DNA of 64,000 bases from Thermohalobaculum sp963822985 (GCA_963822985.1 CAWGJU010000003.1:186001-250000), one strand, 5' to 3'; shown: positions 27,123 through 39,798, counted from the first letter of the stretch. The notes: generated from the sequence alone by a model not told the origin. Made by a program: numbers and translations.

Positions 27123-27989
27123 TCAGGCTCGGGCGGGGAAGAGCCCGGCCGGGCGGAGCACCAGCACGGCGGCGAGAAGCGCATAGACCAGGATGCTGGC
27201 CAGCTGGGGCGCCAGCACGACGCCAAAGGTCGAGATGAAGCCGACGACCAGCGCGCCGGCGACCGCGCCCCGCAGCGAGCCGAGCCCGCCGATGACGACG
27301 ACGATCAGGACGGGGATGAGGATCGGCGTGCCCATGTCGGGCTCGACCGAAAGCACGGGCGCCGCGACGATGCCGGCGAGCCCGGCCAGCGCGCAGCCGA
27401 CGACGAAGACGGCGAAGAACAAGCGCTCGACATCGACGCCGAGGCACGCGGCCATGGCCTCGTTGTCGACGCCCGCCCGGATCATCGCGCCGACGGGCGT
27501 TCGCGACAGCACCAGCCAGAGGGCGGCCATGACGGCGAGTCCGAGGGCGATGACGAACAGCCTGTAGGTCGGATAGACGACGCCGAAAAGCTCGGTCCGG
27601 CCGGCGAGGAGCGCGGGCTCGGGCACGCCCAGCGCGATGTCGCCCCAGCCGATGCGGAAGAGGTCGACGAAGACGAAGATCAGCCCGAAGGTGACGAGCA
27701 CCTGGTTCATATGCCCGGCCCGGCGCATCCGGCGGATGAGCGCGAGATAGAGGGCGGCACCGGCGGCGGCCACCGCCAGCGGCGCCGCGAGGAAGCCCGC
27801 CCAGTAGGTGCCGGTCGCCGCGGCCGCGGAATAGCCGACGAAGGCGCCGAGCGCGTAGAGCGCGCCATGCGCCAGGTTGACGAAGTGCATCAGGCCAAAG
27901 ATGACCGTCAGCCCGACCGACAGCAGGAACAGCAGCATCGAGAACTGCAGCGCGTTCAGCCCCTGCACGATCCAGAACTCGGCGCTCAT
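27123..27989 (-). CDS. livH: Liv-type ABC transporter permease, LivH
   Basis: A 288-residue permease with about eight helices. Typical LivH features are SVGLTVIFGLMHFVNLAHGALYALGAF, then RAGVDNEAMAACLGVD and VVIGGLGSLRGAVAGALVVG. ATG at 27989 (GGAG upstream) replaces a Met 11 codons earlier that lies in repeat DNA. The gap to livK upstream (107 bp) holds two palindromes, the one place in the operon with extra structure, which could set lower permease than binding-protein expression. Confidence 0.92.
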   Translation of the reverse strand: MSAEFWIVQGLNALQFSMLLFLLSVGLTVIFGLMHFVNLAHGALYALGAFVGYSAAAATGTYWAGFLAAPLAVAAAGAALYLALIRRMRRAGHMNQVLVTFGLIFVFVDLFRIGWGDIALGVPEPALLAGRTELFGVVYPTYRLFVIALGLAVMAALWLVLSRTPVGAMIRAGVDNEAMAACLGVDVERLFFAVFVVGCALAGLAGIVAAPVLSVEPDMGTPILIPVLIVVVIGGLGSLRGAVAGALVVGFISTFGVVLAPQLASILVYALLAAVLVLRPAGLFPARA

Positions 27990-28002
27990 CGGGCGCTCCA
28001 CA

Positions 28003-28091
28003 GGGTGGGTGCAAGCACCCATCCCACAGCGGTGCCCGACCGTTGCGCCGCTTGCACGCGTGGTCCCGTAGGGTGGGTGCTTGCACCCACC
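28003..28091. repeat. Pair of GGGTGGGTGC palindromes between livK and livH
   Basis: Two hairpins share the same arm: GGGTGGGTGC-AA-GCACCCATCC at 28003-28024 and GGGTGGGTGC-TT-GCACCCACC at 28071-28091. They resemble the widespread bacterial GTAGGGTGGG...CCCACC interspersed repeat. They lie inside an operon just after the binding-protein gene, where such stems often protect the upstream mRNA. Confidence 0.6.
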
Positions 28092-28096
28092 GTGGC

Positions 28097-29275
28097 TCAG
28101 CCGAGCTGCTCCATCTGGCAGCCGTTCACGGGCGGCGTGAAGTTCTCGACCGTGCCGATCACCTTTTGGGTCAGCCCGTCGCCCTCGCCCGCCACCGTCT
28201 CGTAGATGTACATGTTCTGGATGATGTTGTGCGTCGCCGGATCGATCGAGACCGGACCGCGCGGGCTGCCAGAGAGGTCGACCTCGGGCAGCGCCCGTGC
28301 CAGCGCCGCGCGGTCCGTCGCGCCGCCCTGCGCGGCTTGGGCGATGGCGCGGCCGGCATCATAGCCCTGCACGGCGTATTCCGAGGGCACGTGGCCGTAC
28401 TTGGCCTTGAAGTCCTCCACGAACTTGGCGTTCGCCTCGTTCTCGACCGTCGGCACGTAGTGCAGCGAGGCGAAGACGCCCTCGGCCGCCGAGCCTGCCG
28501 CATTGACATAGAGCGGCGAGGTCAGGAAGCCCGAGCCGTAGAGCGGCATCGCCTGCTTCATGCCGAAGCTGTCGTACTGCTTGAGAAAGCTGATCGCCTC
28601 GCCGCCGGCATAGAAGACGTAGAGCGCGTCGGCGCCCGACTCCTTGGCCTTGGCGAGGTAGGGGCCGAAGTCCTGCGTCTTCTGGAAGGGCGTGAACTCC
28701 TGGCCGATCACCTTGCCGCCGCCGGCCTCGAACGCCTCCTTGAAGGCGCCCATGCTGTCATGCCCTGCCGCATAGTCGGGCGCGAGCGTGTAGGCCGTCT
28801 TCACCCCCTGGCCCGCCAGCCACTGGCCCATCGAGGTGCTGGGTGAGGCATTGGTAAAGGAGACGCGCGTCAGGTAGGGCGTGCAGCGCTCGCCCGTCGC
28901 CGCGTCGAGCCCGGCGTTCGACACCACGATCGGCACCTCGGCCTGGTGGACGAAGTCGCGCAGCGCGCCCAGCACGCCCGAGGAGACGACGCCCGTCAGC
29001 ACGTCGACCTCGTCCTGCAGCACCAGCTTCTTGGCCTTGGCGAGGCCGGTCGGCGGGTCGACCTCGGTGTCCTCGCGGATCACCTCGAACTCCACGCCTT
29101 GCCCGTGCTGCTCGAGCGCCATGTCGAAGCCCGCGTCGATCTCCTTGGCAAGCGCCGCGTAGACGCCCGAATAGGGCAGCAGCACGCCGATCTTGACCGG
29201 CTCGGCCCAGACCTGCCCTGCCGCTAACCCGGCCCCCAGCACCGCCGTCGCGGCGAGCGCACTCAGATGACCCAT
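28097..29275 (-). CDS. Liv-type periplasmic substrate-binding protein
   Basis: A 392-residue periplasmic binding protein of the branched-chain amino acid type. It has a signal peptide (ALAATAVLGAGLAAGQVWA, about 5-23), then VKIGVLLPYSGVYAALAKEID (ligand-lobe start) and VVSSGVLGALRDF. Binding proteins of this cluster type beside box genes capture benzoate or related acids. ATG at 29275 follows GGGGAGGG. It is the first gene of the liv operon and diverges from the benzoate-CoA ligase, which points to shared control. Confidence 0.88.
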   Translation of the reverse strand: MGHLSALAATAVLGAGLAAGQVWAEPVKIGVLLPYSGVYAALAKEIDAGFDMALEQHGQGVEFEVIREDTEVDPPTGLAKAKKLVLQDEVDVLTGVVSSGVLGALRDFVHQAEVPIVVSNAGLDAATGERCTPYLTRVSFTNASPSTSMGQWLAGQGVKTAYTLAPDYAAGHDSMGAFKEAFEAGGGKVIGQEFTPFQKTQDFGPYLAKAKESGADALYVFYAGGEAISFLKQYDSFGMKQAMPLYGSGFLTSPLYVNAAGSAAEGVFASLHYVPTVENEANAKFVEDFKAKYGHVPSEYAVQGYDAGRAIAQAAQGGATDRAALARALPEVDLSGSPRGPVSIDPATHNIIQNMYIYETVAGEGDGLTQKVIGTVENFTPPVNGCQMEQLG

Positions 29276-29477
29276 CGCACCCTCCCCTGTTCTCGTGGGC
29301 TTTTCGCCAGTCTTTCTGCCCCGCCCGAGGGCGCGCGGCAAGGGCTGTCCGGCGGTCGGGGGTCGTCGGGTGGCGGCCGGTTGGGGTCGGGGGTGGCGCC
29401 GGGCAGTCGGGGGCCCGGAGGCAGTTGCGCGGGCTGGCGCGCCGCAGCTAGTCTTGGGTGCCGGACGGGGAGCAGCC
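29276..29477. promoter_or_regulatory. Divergent promoter region with dense G-tracts
   Basis: This 202-bp spacer drives the transporter operon one way and the catabolic genes the other. The + strand has six G-tracts of three or more between 29358 and 29413 (for example 29358-29362, 29383-29386, 29389-29393, 29409-29413), enough for a G-quadruplex. No regulator gene or recognisable operator dyad is present. Confidence 0.4.
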
Positions 29478-31015
<1,538 letters not shown>

Positions 31016-31016
<1 letters not shown>

Positions 31017-31828
31017 TGGACTGGCGGCCGGGAGAGACGCTGCGGATCGAGGCCGGCGCCGCGCTCGAGGCGCGCTGCTGGGGGCCGCCGCCCGACGAGG
31101 CGCCGACGCTGGTCCTGCTGCACGAGGGGCTGGGCTCCGCCGGGCTCTGGCGCGACTTCCCCGCCGGGCTGGCCGAGGCGACGGGCTGGGGCGTGCTCGC
31201 CTGGTCGCGGGCTGGGTATGGCGCATCGGATTCTTGCCTCCTGCCCCGCCCGCTCGACTACATGGAGCGGGAAGCGACGGAGGTGCTGCCGCGCGTGCTT
31301 GACGCGACCGACTTCCGGCGCGGCGTCCTTGTCGGCCACTCGGACGGCGCGTCAATCGCGGCGCTCTACGCCGGGACGGTCGAGGATTTCCGGGTTCGCG
31401 GGCTGGTTCTGATGGCGCCGCACTTCTTCGTCGAAGAGGTCTCGCTTCGCTCGATCGCCGCGGCGCGCGAGGCTTACGATGCGGGCGGTCTGCGCGAGCG
31501 GCTGGCGCGGCACCACCGCAACCCCGACGCCGCCTTTCGCGGCTGGAACGACGCCTGGCTCGATCAGGGCTTCGGCGATTGGAACATCACGGCCGCGCTC
31601 GACTACATCCGCGTTCCGGTGCTGGCGATGCAGGGCGAGGACGACGAGTACGGCACGCCGGCCCAGCTCGAGGCACTCGATCGCGTCCCGGCGCCCGTCG
31701 AGTCGCATCTTCTGCCCGGCTGCCGGCACGCGCCGCATCTCGACCGGCCCGACGAGACGCTGCGGCTGATCGGCGATTTCCTCGCCCGGCTCAGCGCGAT
31801 CGAGGCGGCCGGACGCGTCCCCGCGTGA
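31016..31828 (+). CDS. Alpha/beta hydrolase in the box gene cluster
   Basis: A 270-residue alpha/beta hydrolase with nucleophile elbow VGHSDGAS (Ser near 111), the oxyanion region LLHEGLGSAG and the final His in GCRHAPHLD. Its ATG overlaps the ligase stop (TGATG), so translation is coupled. Hydrolases at this place in box clusters are thought to act as lactone or thioester hydrolases in benzoyl-CoA breakdown; a role here is inferred from position only. Confidence 0.85.
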
Positions 31829-31860
31829 CAGCCGGCCCCCGCCCGCTCTAGTCTCCGCCC

Positions 31861-33508
31861 ATGCGCATCGACTTCCAGACAGACCCCTCCCGCTGGCGCC
31901 ATTGGCGCCTCGAGATCGACGGACCCGTCGCGCGGCTGGTCATGGACGTGGACGAGGCGGGCGGCCTCTTACCCGGCTACGAGCTCAAGCTCAACTCCTA
32001 CGACCTGGGCGTCGACATCGAGCTCGCCGACGCCGTGCAGCGGCTGCGCTTCGAGCACCCCGAGGTGCGGGCCGTGGTGCTGATGTCGGGCAAGGAGCGC
32101 GTCTTCTGCGCCGGCGCGAACATCCGGATGCTGGCCGGCGCCTGCCATGCCCACAAGGTCAACTTCTGCAAGTTCACCAACGAGACGCGCAACGCCATGG
32201 AGGCGGCCGCCGAGGAGTCGGACCAGCACTGGATCGCGGCAATTCGCGGTTCCTGCGCCGGCGGCGGCTACGAGCTCGCGCTCGCCTGCAACCACATCAT
32301 GCTCGCGGATGACGGCGCGTCGAACGTGGCCCTGCCCGAGCTGCCGCTGCTGGCCGTGCTGCCCGGCACCGGCGGGCTGACCCGCGTCACCGACAAGCGC
32401 CGTGTGCGGCGCGATCGGGCCGACGTCTTCTGCACGATGGAGGAAGGGGCGCGCGGGCGCCGGGCACTCGACTGGGGCTTCGTCGACGAGCTGGTGCCGA
32501 ACCCGTCCTTCGACAAGGCGGTCGCGGCCCGCGCGGCCAAGATCGCGGCGCGCTCCTCGCGCCCGGCGGACGCCAGGGGCGTCGAGCTGACGCCGCTCGA
32601 CCGCAGGTTCGCCGACGACGGCGTGGCCTACTCCGCGGTCGAGGTGGTGATCGATCGCGCACTCGGTTTGGCGACCCTCACGGTCGATCGGCCCCGAGGC
32701 CCCGGCCTCGGTCGAGGCGCTCGCGGCCGAGGGCGCGGCGACGTGGACGCTCCGGGCGGCCCGCGAGCTCGACGACGCCATCCTGCATTTGCGCGTCAAC
32801 GAGCCCGAGATCGGCGTGCTGGTGCTCAAGACGGCCGGCGATCCTCAGGCGGTGCTCGCGCACGAGGCGCTGCTGCTCGCCAACCGGGAGGATTGGCTGG
32901 CGCGCGAGATCCTGGGTCTGTGGAAGCGCACGCTGAAGCGCCTCGACGTCACCGCCCGCTCACTGGTGGCGCTGGTCGAGCCTGGCTCGTGCTTCGCCGG
33001 GCTGCTGGCTGAACTCGCCTTCGCGGCGGACCGCAGCTACATGGCGGAAGGCGCCTTCGAGGGCGACAACCGCCCGCCCGCGACGCTGACGCTGACCAAA
33101 GTGAATTTCGGGCGCCTGCCGATGCCGAACGGCCTCGGCCGCCTCGCCACCCGCTTCCTCGACGATGCCGCCGCGCTCGACGCGGCCCGCGCCCGCATGA
33201 CCGAACCACTGGAGGCGGAGGAGGCCGAGGCGCTCGGCCTCGTCACCTTCGCCTTCGACGAGATCGACTGGGAGGACGAGATCCGCATCGCTCTGGAGGA
33301 GCGCGCGAGCTTCAGCCCCGACGCGCTGACGGGCCTGGAGGCGAACCTCCGCTTCGCCGGCCCCGAGACGATGGAGACGAAAATCTTCGCCCGCCTCAGC
33401 GCCTGGCAGAACTGGATCTTCCAGCGGCCGAACGCGACAGGCGAGGCTGGCGCGCTCAAGCGCTATGGCACCGGCCGGCGCGCCGAGTTCGACCGGACGA
33501 GGACCTGA
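31861..33508 (+). CDS. boxC: Benzoyl-CoA-dihydrodiol lyase BoxC, one frameshift
   Basis: BoxC opens the ring of 2,3-epoxy-2,3-dihydrobenzoyl-CoA by hydrolysis to 3,4-dehydroadipyl-CoA semialdehyde and formate. Read as one protein of about 548 residues it matches the family in length (about 550). The N-terminal crotonase half has ERVFCAGANIRML (about 80) and GSCAGGGYELALACNHI (about 130). At about 32690-32698, in a CGGCCCCGAGGCC context, one extra base shifts the frame; the second half then continues (EAPASVEALAAEG, RLPMPNGLGRLATRF, QNWIFQRPNATGE). The domain wording is BoxC-specific. The weak site before ATG 31861 suggests the preceding coding unit aids translation. Confidence 0.9.
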
Positions 33509-33509
33509 G

Positions 33510-34694
33510 GTGATCGACGCGACCAGCCTCGCGCGCATCCGCGCCGAGACGCCGGGCATCGGCGGGGCCGTGCACCTGATGGCCTGCGGCTCGTCGCTGA
33601 TGCCGGCGCCGGTCGTCGACGAGGTGATCCGCTTCACCCGGCTCGAAGCCGAGCTCGGCGGCTACGAGGCGGCCGAGGCCGAGGCGGCGGCGCTGGACGC
33701 CGTCTACGACAAGATCGCCGCGCATATCGGCTCCAGTCCCCGCGAGATCGCCATCGTCGAGAACGCGACCGTCGCCTGGTGCCAGGCCTTCTACGCGCTG
33801 CCCCTGCCACCCGGATCGCGCATCCTGACGGCGGAGGCGGAATACGCCGCCAACTACCTCGCCTTCCTGCAGCGGGCCAAGCGCGACGGCGCAAGGATCG
33901 AGGTCGTGCCCTCGGACGAGACGGGGGCGCTCGACACCGCGGCGCTCGACGCGATGATCGGGCCCGATGTCGCGCTGATCGCCGTGACCTGGGTGCCGAC
34001 CAATGGCGGGCTGGTGAACCCGGCCGCCGAGATCGGCCGGATCGCGCGCAGGCACGGCGTGCCCTATCTGCTCGACGCCTGCCAGGCGGCCGGGCAGATG
34101 CCGATCGATGTCCGAGAAATCGGCTGCGACTTCCTCTCGGCGACCGGGCGCAAGTTCCTGCGCGGCCCGCGCGGCACCGGCTTTCTCTATATGCGCGACA
34201 AGTGGATAAGGCGGCTCGAGCCGGCGATGGTCGACCTTTTTTCGGCGCATTGGGTATCGCGCGACACCTACGAACTGCGTAGCGACGCGCGCCGCTTCGA
34301 GACATGGGAGAACGCCTATGCGCTGCGCGCCGGGCTCGGCGCCGCCTTCGACTACATGGACGCGATCGGCATCGAGGCCATCCACGCGCGCGTCACGGCG
34401 CTGGCCGGGCTGATGCGCGAGCGCCTCGCCGCCATCCCTGGCGCGACGGTGCGCGATCTCGGCCGGCAGCCCTGCGCCATCGTCAGCTTCGACATCGCCG
34501 GGCTGGAGGCGGACGCGGCCGTCGCGGCGATGCGCGCCGAGGGCTTCGTGCTCGGGACATCGACAGCGGCCTCGACGCGGATCGACGCCGAGCGGCGACA
34601 CCTGCCGACGCTGATCCGGCTCGCGCCGCACTACTACAACACCGAGGACGAGATCGCGGCCTGCGCCGACGCGCTGGCGCGGCTCGCCGCCTGA
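33510..34694 (+). CDS. Class V aminotransferase-fold PLP enzyme within the box cluster
   Basis: A 394-residue fold-type I PLP enzyme of the cysteine-desulfurase/isopenicillin-N-epimerase-like class. The PLP Lys is in SATGRKFLRGPRGTGFLY (about 218), with the preceding VPYLLDACQAAGQ. The mobile Cys loop that defines desulfurases is not evident, so an aminotransferase, lyase or racemase role is more likely. The start is GTG at 33510, one base after the boxC stop, so it is translationally coupled to boxC and followed 14 bp later by boxB. This enzyme is not part of the described benzoyl-CoA epoxide pathway; its substrate here is unknown. Confidence 0.85.
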   Translation: MIDATSLARIRAETPGIGGAVHLMACGSSLMPAPVVDEVIRFTRLEAELGGYEAAEAEAAALDAVYDKIAAHIGSSPREIAIVENATVAWCQAFYALPLPPGSRILTAEAEYAANYLAFLQRAKRDGARIEVVPSDETGALDTAALDAMIGPDVALIAVTWVPTNGGLVNPAAEIGRIARRHGVPYLLDACQAAGQMPIDVREIGCDFLSATGRKFLRGPRGTGFLYMRDKWIRRLEPAMVDLFSAHWVSRDTYELRSDARRFETWENAYALRAGLGAAFDYMDAIGIEAIHARVTALAGLMRERLAAIPGATVRDLGRQPCAIVSFDIAGLEADAAVAAMRAEGFVLGTSTAASTRIDAERRHLPTLIRLAPHYYNTEDEIAACADALARLAA

Positions 34695-34708
34695 CCGGAA
34701 GGACTTCG

Positions 34709-36173
<1,465 letters not shown>

Positions 36174-36216
36174 GGCCCGCCACGGCGCACCTTCCGGGCA
36201 CCGTGGGGCGCCTCGC

Positions 36217-37371
36217 TCAGCCCTCGACCAGGTCCGGGTTGGGCACGATCGTCGACTTCACCGTCTTCATCGCCATGGCGTCGGCGACGGCGCGCGAGAT
36301 GCCGTCCTCCGAGAACTCGAACAGCGTCTGCATCTCGAACCAGGGATAGCGGTCGCGCGCCTGCCAGAGCATGTCGACGCCCTTGGGCAGATCGTTCGCC
36401 GTGAAGGCCCACGACCCCAGCACATTCAGGTCCTTGGTGCAGATGCGGTGCCAGCTCGTCTCGATCGACCCGGCGTCGGTGAACTGGCCCATCTCGACAT
36501 AGGTGCCGCCGTCGCGGAGGAACTCGATCCCTTCGGGCCCCGCCGAGGGGTGGCCCGAGCAGTCCATCACCAGATCCGCGCCATGGCCGCCGACGATCTC
36601 GCGGACGGCGGCGATGCGCTCGGCGGGCGTCTTGACCTCCTCGATGTTGACGGTCGCCTCGGCGCCGAACCGGCGCGCCAGCGCCAGGCGCGGCGCCTCC
36701 GGCGCGCCGACCGAGATGACGCGGCCAGCCCCCATCTCGAGCGCCGCCGCGACGGCGAGGATGCCGATCGGCCCGGTCCCCTGGATGACGACGGTCGCGT
36801 TCCAGGCAAATCCGTTGACGCGCTGCGCCCGCTCGAAGGCGCGGATGCAGGATGTCAGCGGCTCCGACAGCGCGCCGAGCCGGAGCGGCATCGCGTCGGG
36901 CAGCTTGTAGATCTTGGTGCCGGGCAGCTCTTCCAGGTCGACATAGACCATCTCGGCCCAGCCGCCCCAGAGATGCGGCGCCTTCTCAAAGCCGAGATAG
37001 CGGCCGTAATAGACCGGGGTCAGGCATTTGTTCGCCGTCTCGGGATAGTGCAGGCACCAGTCGCAATGTCCGCAGGGCATCAGCGGCGGCAGCATCAGCT
37101 TGGAGTCTATGCCGATCGGCTTGCCCATGAAGTCGGTCGTCAGCTCGTCGCCGATCTCGACCACCACGCCGGCCAGCTCGTGGCCGAGCGTGAACGGCCA
37201 GGGCAGCGGCTTGGGCCAGTGGCCCTTGAGGATGTGCAAATCGGTGCCGCAGACGCCGCAGGCGCCTATGCGGATCAGCGCCGCCTTCGGCCCGATCTTT
37301 GGCCGCGGCACGCTTCGGATGACCGGGGACGCGCCCGGCCCGTCGAAGGTGGCAACCCTGATATCGCCCAT
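36217..37371 (-). CDS. Zinc-dependent alcohol dehydrogenase (MDR family)
   Basis: A 384-residue medium-chain dehydrogenase. Catalytic-zinc residues are in GACGVCGTDLH (about 37-47) and TLGHELAG, the structural-zinc Cys group in PCGHCDWCLHYPETANKC (about 100-116), and the NAD(P) motif in IQGTGPIGILAV (about 199). It probably oxidises an alcohol on a ring or side chain; specificity unknown. It is convergent with boxB, only 43 bp away, so association with aromatic catabolism is suggestive, not proven. ATG at 37371 is preferred over a TTG two codons earlier. Confidence 0.85.
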   Translation of the reverse strand: MGDIRVATFDGPGASPVIRSVPRPKIGPKAALIRIGACGVCGTDLHILKGHWPKPLPWPFTLGHELAGVVVEIGDELTTDFMGKPIGIDSKLMLPPLMPCGHCDWCLHYPETANKCLTPVYYGRYLGFEKAPHLWGGWAEMVYVDLEELPGTKIYKLPDAMPLRLGALSEPLTSCIRAFERAQRVNGFAWNATVVIQGTGPIGILAVAAALEMGAGRVISVGAPEAPRLALARRFGAEATVNIEEVKTPAERIAAVREIVGGHGADLVMDCSGHPSAGPEGIEFLRDGGTYVEMGQFTDAGSIETSWHRICTKDLNVLGSWAFTANDLPKGVDMLWQARDRYPWFEMQTLFEFSEDGISRAVADAMAMKTVKSTIVPNPDLVEG

Positions 37372-37381
37372 TCTCAACCTC

Positions 37382-38096
37382 TCAGCTCAGCTTAGTCACT
37401 CGATCTCCACGACCCGTTCCGGCGACCGCGCGGACGAGCGGGTCGAGGTAGCGCCGCTCCAGCATCAGCAGGGCGCCGGCCGCATCGAAAGCAATTTCGA
37501 CACGCTCCTCGGCCGCGATGTTCGACGTTCCCACCCGCCGGCCCGCCGCCATCGCCAGCCCATCGATCGACCAGCGCAGCCCGCGCGAATGCGTGCCCGT
37601 GACGGGCGACAAGGGGAACAGCGAGACGCGGGCGCCGGGCGCCAGGTCCAGGCCGAGCACGCGGCCGGGGGGCACGAGCGCCATGGCTTCCGCCTCGCCA
37701 AGCAGCACGACGGTCTTCTCGGGCCGCGCCAGCATGGCGTGCAGAACGGCGAGGAGATGATCGACCCGCTCTCCGGTGAAGCCGACGCCAAGGTAGAAGG
37801 GCGCCTCGGTCGCATAGAGGCATTTCTCGAAGTCCGTCGTCTCCTGCTCGGGCAGGTGGAGGAACCGCGTGGGCTCGCCGCGCCAGCGCTCGGGCTCGGC
37901 GATCGAAGTCCATGTCGCCGATGACGGCGGCCGGCACCAGCCGCCACTCGGCCAGCCGGTCGGCGCCGCTGTCCGCCGCCACGAGCTCGGGCGCGAGCGC
38001 GCGCGCCTGCTCGACGAGATCGAGGCTGAGGACGCCCCCGCCGACCAGCGTCACCGGCCGCTCGAAAGCCAGCGGCAGCGCGTGCGAAACACTCAT
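37382..38096 (-). CDS. thiN: Thiamine diphosphokinase, one frameshift
   Basis: About 237 residues once the frame is repaired; the enzyme pyrophosphorylates thiamine to ThDP. The N-terminal part has VTLVGGGVL, VAADSGADRL and VIGDMD. At about 37902-37908 an extra T (GACTTCGATCGCC) breaks the frame; the continuation SIAEPERWRG, TTDFEKCLYA and FTGERVDHLLAVLHAML is typical of the family, and the C-terminal half ends at 37382. Start ATG 38096 was chosen because similarity starts there. It lies just upstream of the zinc dehydrogenase gene on the same strand. Confidence 0.85.
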
Positions 38097-38307
38097 GACA
38101 TGTGCATTGACCGGCGCACCGCCTGGGTCAACCGGCGAGCGAGCGTTTTCGCGCCGCCCCCACGATGCCGCCATCGCATGCCATCGCATGCCATCGCGGC
38201 GGCGCCTTGACCGCCTGCGGCAAATGGGCGAGGTTCGCCGCCCGGGATGCGGCCGGCCGGTCCCGGAACCAGCCCCAACCGGGACCAGCCCACAACCGGG
38301 AGTCGCG

Positions 38308-39798
38308 ATGGCCGACACAGGCAAGAGGGTCGAAGTCCGCTACGGCGCCTTCTCCTGCACGATCGCTGGCTATGACGATCCGGTCGCCCAGATGCGCGAC
38401 GTGCTCGTGCTGATGCAGCGCATGATCACCGAGACGCCGGCGCTCGGCGAGACCGACGCGGGCCTCGACGACGACCAGTTCGCCCGGCTCGACGACGCGC
38501 TCGCCGACTGGCGTGCCAGCGCGGACGACCGGGGCGTCATCGTCATCCGCAGCGGCCAGCGCATCGCCGGCGACACCGAGGACGCCGAGATACTGGCCGA
38601 CGCCGACCACCCGGCGGCGGGCGAGGCCGCGCCCAACCCCTCGGCAGCGATCTTTTCGGCGCCCGCAGCCGCCGTCGCCGAGGCGGCCTTCGCGGCGAGC
38701 ATGGCGACCGATGAGGCCGATGCGTCCAGCGGCGACGACTCGCCCTCCGAGGCCGAGGCGCCGCTCGGCGGCCGGGCGCCGGAGGAGCCCTCCGGCCAAG
38801 CCGCGCTCTTCGCCGCACCGGCGGCCGAGATCGCCGAGGAAGCTTCTTCGGGCGGTGGCATCGCGGCAGAGCCGGCCGATCCGGACGACGATGCCGAAGA
38901 CGCAGAGCCGGTCTGGGGCGACGAAGCGGCCGCCGAGAGAGTCCAGCCTGCCGGAGCCGGGGAGGCAGAGCCGATCCGCGGCGCCGAGCTCGGCCCGAGC
39001 CCGGCCGACGCGCCACCGGAGGTGGACGGGTCCGAGGACCAGGGCGGGGAGGAAGAGCTCTCGCCGGACGGCACCTCGGCGGCGCCGTGGAGTCACGTGC
39101 CGCCGGCCCGCGCCGAGCGCGAAGCCGAGCCGTCGCGCCGGATCAATATCTTCGCGCCACCGCCGGTGGACGCCCCGTTGCCCGAGGAACAGAACGCCGG
39201 CGGCGCCACGCCACCGGCAGAGCCGCTGGCTTCGCTGCGCCACGCGCCCACCGGGCCCGTCGCCGACTTGACGCCCGCCGAGCCGTGGGACGAGGGCGAG
39301 GGCGGCGACCCGGACGAGGTTCTGGACGACGGCGCCGGCGACTGGACGGCCGCCGAGCCGCGGTCCCGATCATCGGCCGAGACGGACGGATCCGAGGCGG
39401 GGTCGGCGGAGAGCACCGAAAACCGGCTGGCGGCGCTGATCACACGCTACCAGAGCGGTATGCACGAGCGCGAGACCGCTGCCGCGCAACACGCGGCCGA
39501 GGACGGCGTGACCGCGGCAGAGCTCGCCGATCGCGCCGGCGCGGCAGAGGTCGCCGATCTGCTGGCGGTCTCGGCCGCCTGGCTGACGCTGGCCGGCGGC
39601 CACTCTCGCTTCACCCGCCGCCAGGTGATGGAAATCTTCGAGACCCTGCCCGGCGAGCATCAACGCACGCTCGAGGCGCGCATCAAGGGCTTCGGCAGGC
39701 TGGTGCGGTCCGGCACGCTGATGGCGGTCGAGGACGGCGCCTTCGCCATGCCCGCGCCCGAGCGCGAGCGCTTTCGCGAGTTGATGGATCAGCGCTGA
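38308..39798 (+). CDS. Uncharacterised alphaproteobacterial protein with acidic low-complexity centre
   Basis: A 496-residue protein of no known function. The N-terminus (RVEVRYGAFSCTIAGYDDPV, about 6-25, then MRDVLVLMQRM) and the C-terminus (AAWLTLAGGHSRFTRRQVMEIF and GFGRLVRSGTLMAVEDGAFAM) look folded and conserved, and I recall this two-ended layout in hypothetical proteins of other Alphaproteobacteria. Between about 105 and 370 lies Ala/Glu/Pro/Asp-rich, repeat-like, probably disordered sequence. GGGAG precedes ATG 38308. There is no membrane segment. It could be a scaffold or regulator; I cannot assign one. Confidence 0.75.
   Translation: MADTGKRVEVRYGAFSCTIAGYDDPVAQMRDVLVLMQRMITETPALGETDAGLDDDQFARLDDALADWRASADDRGVIVIRSGQRIAGDTEDAEILADADHPAAGEAAPNPSAAIFSAPAAAVAEAAFAASMATDEADASSGDDSPSEAEAPLGGRAPEEPSGQAALFAAPAAEIAEEASSGGGIAAEPADPDDDAEDAEPVWGDEAAAERVQPAGAGEAEPIRGAELGPSPADAPPEVDGSEDQGGEEELSPDGTSAAPWSHVPPARAEREAEPSRRINIFAPPPVDAPLPEEQNAGGATPPAEPLASLRHAPTGPVADLTPAEPWDEGEGGDPDEVLDDGAGDWTAAEPRSRSSAETDGSEAGSAESTENRLAALITRYQSGMHERETAAAQHAAEDGVTAAELADRAGAAEVADLLAVSAAWLTLAGGHSRFTRRQVMEIFETLPGEHQRTLEARIKGFGRLVRSGTLMAVEDGAFAMPAPERERFRELMDQR

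Noticed and set aside
33510..34694. Cysteine desulfurase (IscS/SufS) as identity of the class V enzyme
   Set aside because: The PLP Lys region fits the fold but the active Cys loop is not visible and no iron-sulfur assembly gene is adjacent.
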